From Blastopirellula retiformator (GTDB lineage: Bacteria; Planctomycetota; Planctomycetia; Pirellulales; Pirellulaceae), in assembly GCF_007859755.1 (NCBI RefSeq), contig NZ_SJPF01000001.1:558001-622000 (forward strand): 64,000 bases of DNA. The letters run 5' to 3'. The notes below the pieces were generated by a model, which saw only the letters and a program-made list of their open reading frames with translations, did not search any database and had not been told where the DNA came from. Numbering within the stretch: the stretch's first letter is position 1; every line of letters begins with the position of its first letter. A program made the translations under genes and the position numbers. Positions 61,144-64,000 of this stretch are shown in pieces.

Positions 61144-62173
61144 TCGTCTTGTTCGGCTCGCCAGCGATTTCTTCGACATACCGCGGCACGGCATAGCCGG
61201 GCAAGCGAGTCCGCAACTGACGAATCAGTTCCGTTCCCCGCTCACGCGAAACTTCAAAGTGGGCGGCGCCTTTCACACGATCGAGCTGATGCAGGTAGTA
61301 CGGCTGCACCCGGTGGTCGGTCAGCCGCTCTGACAATTCGGCCAGCACGTCAACGTCGTCGTTGATCCCGGCCAACAAGACCGCCTGGTTTAGAACCATG
61401 ACGCCGGCCTGACTGAGCCGCTCAATCGCCGCCAAGACGGGGCGCTCGAGTTCACGCGGGTGATTGGCATGGATAACGACGATCGCGGTCAGGCGAGTCC
61501 CCGTAAGCCAGGCGAGCAGTTCCTCGTTGATCCGCTGCGGAATCATGATCGGCAGGCGTGAATGAACACGGATCCTCCGCAGGTGGGGAATCGCCGCCAA
61601 TTGCTCGGCCAGCTGCGCGAGCGTCGCATCGGCCAGCGTCAGCGGGTCCCCGCCAGAGAGTAAAACTTCATAAATTGATTCGTCTGCCGCCAGCGCCTCG
61701 ACCGCCTCCCGCCACGCTGCGACGCCGCTGGGGACCTCCGTGTAAGGAAAATGGCGGCGAAAACAGTAGCGGCAATGGACGGCACACGCCCCGGTGGTGA
61801 CCAACAAGGCCCGGCCGGCGTACTTTTGCAGCAGTCCCGGGGTCAGCGTCGCCGCCTCGTCGCCAACCGGATCATCCGTAAACCCTTGTGGCGAATCAAG
61901 TTCCCGCAATACCGGCAGCGTCTGCAGCAGCAGCGGATCGTGCGGATCCCCCGGCGTCATCTTGGCGACAAACTCACGCGGAACGAACAGCGGAAAGTCG
62001 GCCGCAGCGGCAACGGCGGCTTCGACGCACGCAGGCGGAAGCTGGAGCAGGCGGCAAAGTTCGGCCGGATCGCGGATCGCCTGTTTCATGGCCGTTTGCC
62101 ATCGGTCAGGCTGCCGAATTTCGTTGGCCGAAGCGGTGCGGACAGGATCGCCGGTGGGAGTTACAATACGCAT
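61133..62173 (-). CDS. epmB: EF-P beta-lysylation protein EpmB (radical SAM, KamA-like)
   Basis: 346 aa. The radical-SAM triad is in TTGACAVHCRYCFRRHFPY (CxxxCxxC). Preceding DPVGDEAATLTPGLLQKYAGRALL and following VLLSGGDPLTLAD, RIRVHSRLPIMIPQRI and NQAVLLAGINDD are the lysine-2,3-aminomutase/EpmB signatures. The length (about 340) fits EpmB rather than full KamA (about 415). It converts alpha-lysine to beta-lysine for EF-P modification. It is divergent from efp across 200 bp, strongly supporting that role. The ligase EpmA is not in this window. Confidence 0.92.
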   Translation of the reverse strand: MRIVTPTGDPVRTASANEIRQPDRWQTAMKQAIRDPAELCRLLQLPPACVEAAVAAAADFPLFVPREFVAKMTPGDPHDPLLLQTLPVLRELDSPQGFTDDPVGDEAATLTPGLLQKYAGRALLVTTGACAVHCRYCFRRHFPYTEVPSGVAAWREAVEALAADESIYEVLLSGGDPLTLADATLAQLAEQLAAIPHLRRIRVHSRLPIMIPQRINEELLAWLTGTRLTAIVVIHANHPRELERPVLAAIERLSQAGVMVLNQAVLLAGINDDVDVLAELSERLTDHRVQPYYLHQLDRVKGAAHFEVSRERGTELIRQLRTRLPGYAVPRYVEEIAGEPNKTIIA

Positions 62174-62373
62174 TTTCGTATTCTATCAGCCAGACATCTA
62201 AGTTGGGCCGGGGGAAAACCTCAGCGGCCCGGCGAGATCGGCCGGCTTTGAAAGAGACACGATCCCCGGCCTACCTTGCGGCCGGTGAATAGGCGAGACG
62301 ATCGTTCCCACATGTCGGCCGCCCCCCGGATAAATCGCCCCCGGAGCGTCCTAGTTTACAGCGAGACCTTAAA

Positions 62374-62940
62374 GTGCAGTACGGTACCAGCGACTTCAAA
62401 AAAGGCTTGAAAGTCCAGATCGACGGCGAACCTTACCTGATGACCGAATGCAATTTCGTGAAGCCGGGTAAAGGAAACGCGCTTTACAAATGTCGCCTGC
62501 GGAATCTGATTCGCGGCACTTCGCTCGACCGCACCTATCGCGGCGGCGAATCGCTCGAATCGGCCGACGTGACCGAAACCGATTGCCAGTTCCTGTACGG
62601 CCAGGGAGACACCTTCGTCTTCATGGACAACAAGACGTTCGAGCAATGGGAACTGAGCAAAGAGCAGATCGACGACGCTTGGAAGTATCTGAAAGACGGC
62701 ATGCAGTGCATGGCGACTTTGTACAACGAGTTCCCGATCTCGATCAGCGCTCCGATTCACGTTGAGCTGGAAGTGACCTACTGCGAACCGGGCGTTCGCG
62801 GTGATACGGCGACTAACGTCTCGAAGCCGGCGACGGTCGAAACGGGCGCCGAAATCCTGGTCCCGGCGTTCGTCAACATGAATGACGTCATCCGCATCGA
62901 CACGCGTACCGGCGACTATGTCGAACGCGTGAAGAAGTAA
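62374..62940 (+). CDS. efp: Elongation factor P
   Basis: 188 aa from a GTG at 62374, giving MQYGTSDFKKGLKVQIDGEP. Three beta-barrel domains of normal total length. The modified lysine is K33 in VKPGKGNALYKCRLRNL (E. coli K34). TFEQWELSKEQIDDAWKYLKDGMQCMATLYNEFPISISAP and VPAFVNMNDVIRIDTRTGDYVERVK complete the family pattern. It relieves ribosome stalling at polyproline. The E. coli-like context of K33 and the neighbouring epmB predict beta-lysylation. Confidence 0.97.
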   Translation: MQYGTSDFKKGLKVQIDGEPYLMTECNFVKPGKGNALYKCRLRNLIRGTSLDRTYRGGESLESADVTETDCQFLYGQGDTFVFMDNKTFEQWELSKEQIDDAWKYLKDGMQCMATLYNEFPISISAPIHVELEVTYCEPGVRGDTATNVSKPATVETGAEILVPAFVNMNDVIRIDTRTGDYVERVKK

Positions 62941-62970
62941 GCGACGCGAATTCTCGCTCGTAAATTCAGG

Positions 62971-62998
62971 GCGTCCCGCCGACTTGTTCGCGGGACGC
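62971..62998 (+). promoter_or_regulatory. 9-bp hairpin between efp and the DUF3050 gene
   Basis: GCGTCCCGC (62971-62979) pairs perfectly with GCGGGACGC (62990-62998) around a 10-nt loop, 31 nt after efp and 42 nt before the next start. No T-run, so it is a weak or factor-dependent terminator or a processing hairpin. Confidence 0.5.
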
Positions 62999-63040
62999 TA
63001 CGCCCCGCGGCTCACTCCCCTTTCCTTGGGTAACGCTCAG

Positions 63041-63817
63041 ATGACCGAATCGTCCGATTCTCGAATCGCCAAGATCGAAGCGGCGCTGCAGCCGCGCCGC
63101 GAAGCGCTGCTGACGCATCCGGTTTACGAGCAACTGACCGACGTCGACGCGCTGCGGCTGTTTATGGAGCGGCATGTCTTCGCCGTGTGGGACTTCATGT
63201 CGCTGCTCAAATCGCTGCAGCGAGAAACGACCTGCGTCGATATTCCCTGGACGCCGAAGGCCGACGGCGCCAGTTGCCGCCTGATCAACGAAATCGTCCT
63301 GGGCGAAGAGTGCGACGAAGATGGCAAAGGAGGCTACTGGAGCCACTTTGAGCTCTATCTCGACGCGATGCGCGAAGTAGGCGCCAACGTCGAACCGATC
63401 GAGACGTTCATCCACATGGTCGCCGACGGCATCGACGTCGTCTCGGCCGGGCTCCACGCGGCGTTGCCGCCGTCAGTCGATCAGTTCCTGGCGCAGACCT
63501 TCCAACTGATCGATTCGCGCAATCCGGCGGTAATCGCGGCTGGGTTCACCTTCGGGCGCGAGGACCTGCTGCCGAGCGTCTTTCAGAAGCTAGTTGAACG
63601 GATCAACGAACAATCGCACGGCAAGGCGGACCGTTTTCTGTACTACCTACATCGTCACATCGAAATCGATGGGGACGAGCATGGCCCGCTCTCGCGGCGA
63701 CTGTTGGCCAACTTGTGCGGCGATGATGACGCCAAGTGGCAAGCCGCCCAACATGCGGCCGAAATGGCCCTGGAAGCCCGGATCGAACTCTGGAATGGAA
63801 TGGTTTCGGGGCACTGA
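63041..63817 (+). CDS. DUF3050 protein (heme-oxygenase-like fold)
   Basis: 258 aa from the ATG at 63041. HPVYEQLTDVDALRLFMERHVFAVWDFMSLLKSLQRETTCVDIPWTPKAD, LINEIVLGEECDEDGKGGYWSHFELYLDAMREVGAN and FLYYLHRHIEIDGDEHGPLS follow DUF3050 closely. The spaced His/Glu residues (ERHVFAVWDF, EECDED, HFELY, HRHIEIDGDEH) could form the di-metal site of the heme-oxygenase-like oxidase superfamily; that reading is inference. No partner genes are recognised next to it. Confidence 0.88.
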   Translation: MTESSDSRIAKIEAALQPRREALLTHPVYEQLTDVDALRLFMERHVFAVWDFMSLLKSLQRETTCVDIPWTPKADGASCRLINEIVLGEECDEDGKGGYWSHFELYLDAMREVGANVEPIETFIHMVADGIDVVSAGLHAALPPSVDQFLAQTFQLIDSRNPAVIAAGFTFGREDLLPSVFQKLVERINEQSHGKADRFLYYLHRHIEIDGDEHGPLSRRLLANLCGDDDAKWQAAQHAAEMALEARIELWNGMVSGH

Positions 63818-63919
63818 CTCACCCCCGCTAGCACCGCTCGGAATCGCTCTGGCCCACTTTTCGTCGATCGGCTACGATGGGCGACCCTAGCCCGATTTCG
63901 GCAAAAAAGTCGGCGTCGG

Positions 63920-64000
63920 CTAGAACCCAAAGAAGAGTGAGAGGATCACCGCGATCACGCCCAGCAATCCCAGAGCGACCCACAGGAAGCTCCGATCGCT
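63920..64000 (-). CDS. C-terminus of a membrane protein (5' part outside window)
   Basis: The last 26 codons of a minus-strand frame: SDRSFLWVALGLLGVIAVIL, then SLFFGF and TAG at 63922-63920. A single hydrophobic helix, consistent with a C-terminal membrane anchor. Too short to identify. Confidence 0.5.
   Translation of the reverse strand, partial: SDRSFLWVALGLLGVIAVILSLFFGF

Overview
The window looks like a chromosomal segment of a planctomycete, most likely a marine Pirellulaceae member (Blastopirellula/Rhodopirellula-like). Grounds: moderately high GC, few strong Shine-Dalgarno sites, and lineage-typical families (a TIGR03009-type secreted protein, DUF1080 and ThuA proteins, a secreted YyaL/DUF255 protein, several large secreted proteins of unknown function). 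This placement is inference from gene content; no rRNA or tRNA gene is visible.

Layout. 0-9.4 kb: the 3' end of folC, a DUF1444-like protein, a DEAD-box RNA helicase, a broken histone-H1-like Lys/Ala/Pro-rich mini-gene, a HEAT-like protein with a pseudopilin-like partner, a truncated NADAR gene, a cupredoxin-like protein and a membrane-protein gene split by a one-base homopolymer shift. 9.6-12.5 kb: two minus-strand envelope proteins. 12.8-20.5 kb: a tripartite efflux locus (MarR regulator with candidate operators, 918-aa TolC-like outer-membrane lipoprotein, HlyD/MacA-like adaptor, MacB-type ATPase and FtsX-type permease). 20.8-28.7 kb: a GT4 glycosyltransferase, an esterase-like hydrolase, and a tight run of [2Fe-2S] ferredoxin, trkA, trkH and a nitrilase-family gene, with dgkA convergent. 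28.7-35.6 kb: LptD-like protein, a GT39-like membrane glycosyltransferase and an MMPL/RND exporter. 35.7-43.5 kb: larC, a methyltransferase, an ethylene-receptor-like sensor fused to a receiver remnant, DinB, PQQ-repeat and TPR proteins, and phhB.

44-48 kb is the accessory patch. It holds 5' remnants of three transposase genes (one IS256-like, two IS3-like), a less GC-rich gene with a class-I glutamine-amidotransferase-like domain, two apparently orphan polymorphic-toxin-immunity-type genes (Imm22-like and DUF6386-like), a REP-like hairpin and one copy of a 155-bp repeat that also occurs at 7.35 and 16.3 kb. Core genes resume with infA.

48-64 kb: a large secreted protein, an FHA protein with a candidate sigma-54 promoter, a PhyH dioxygenase/FkbM methyltransferase/sulfotransferase group, a DUF255 protein, an NMT1-type lipoprotein, a PTPMT1-like phosphatase, a DUF1080-ThuA fusion followed by a second ThuA protein, DUF2293, epmB divergent from efp, and a DUF3050 protein.

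Most distinctive items: the 155-bp repeat family (three equal-length copies with imperfect TA-ended inverted ends and internal hairpins), the ethylene-receptor-type sensor lacking any kinase, the orphan immunity pair among IS debris, and several genes caught decaying.
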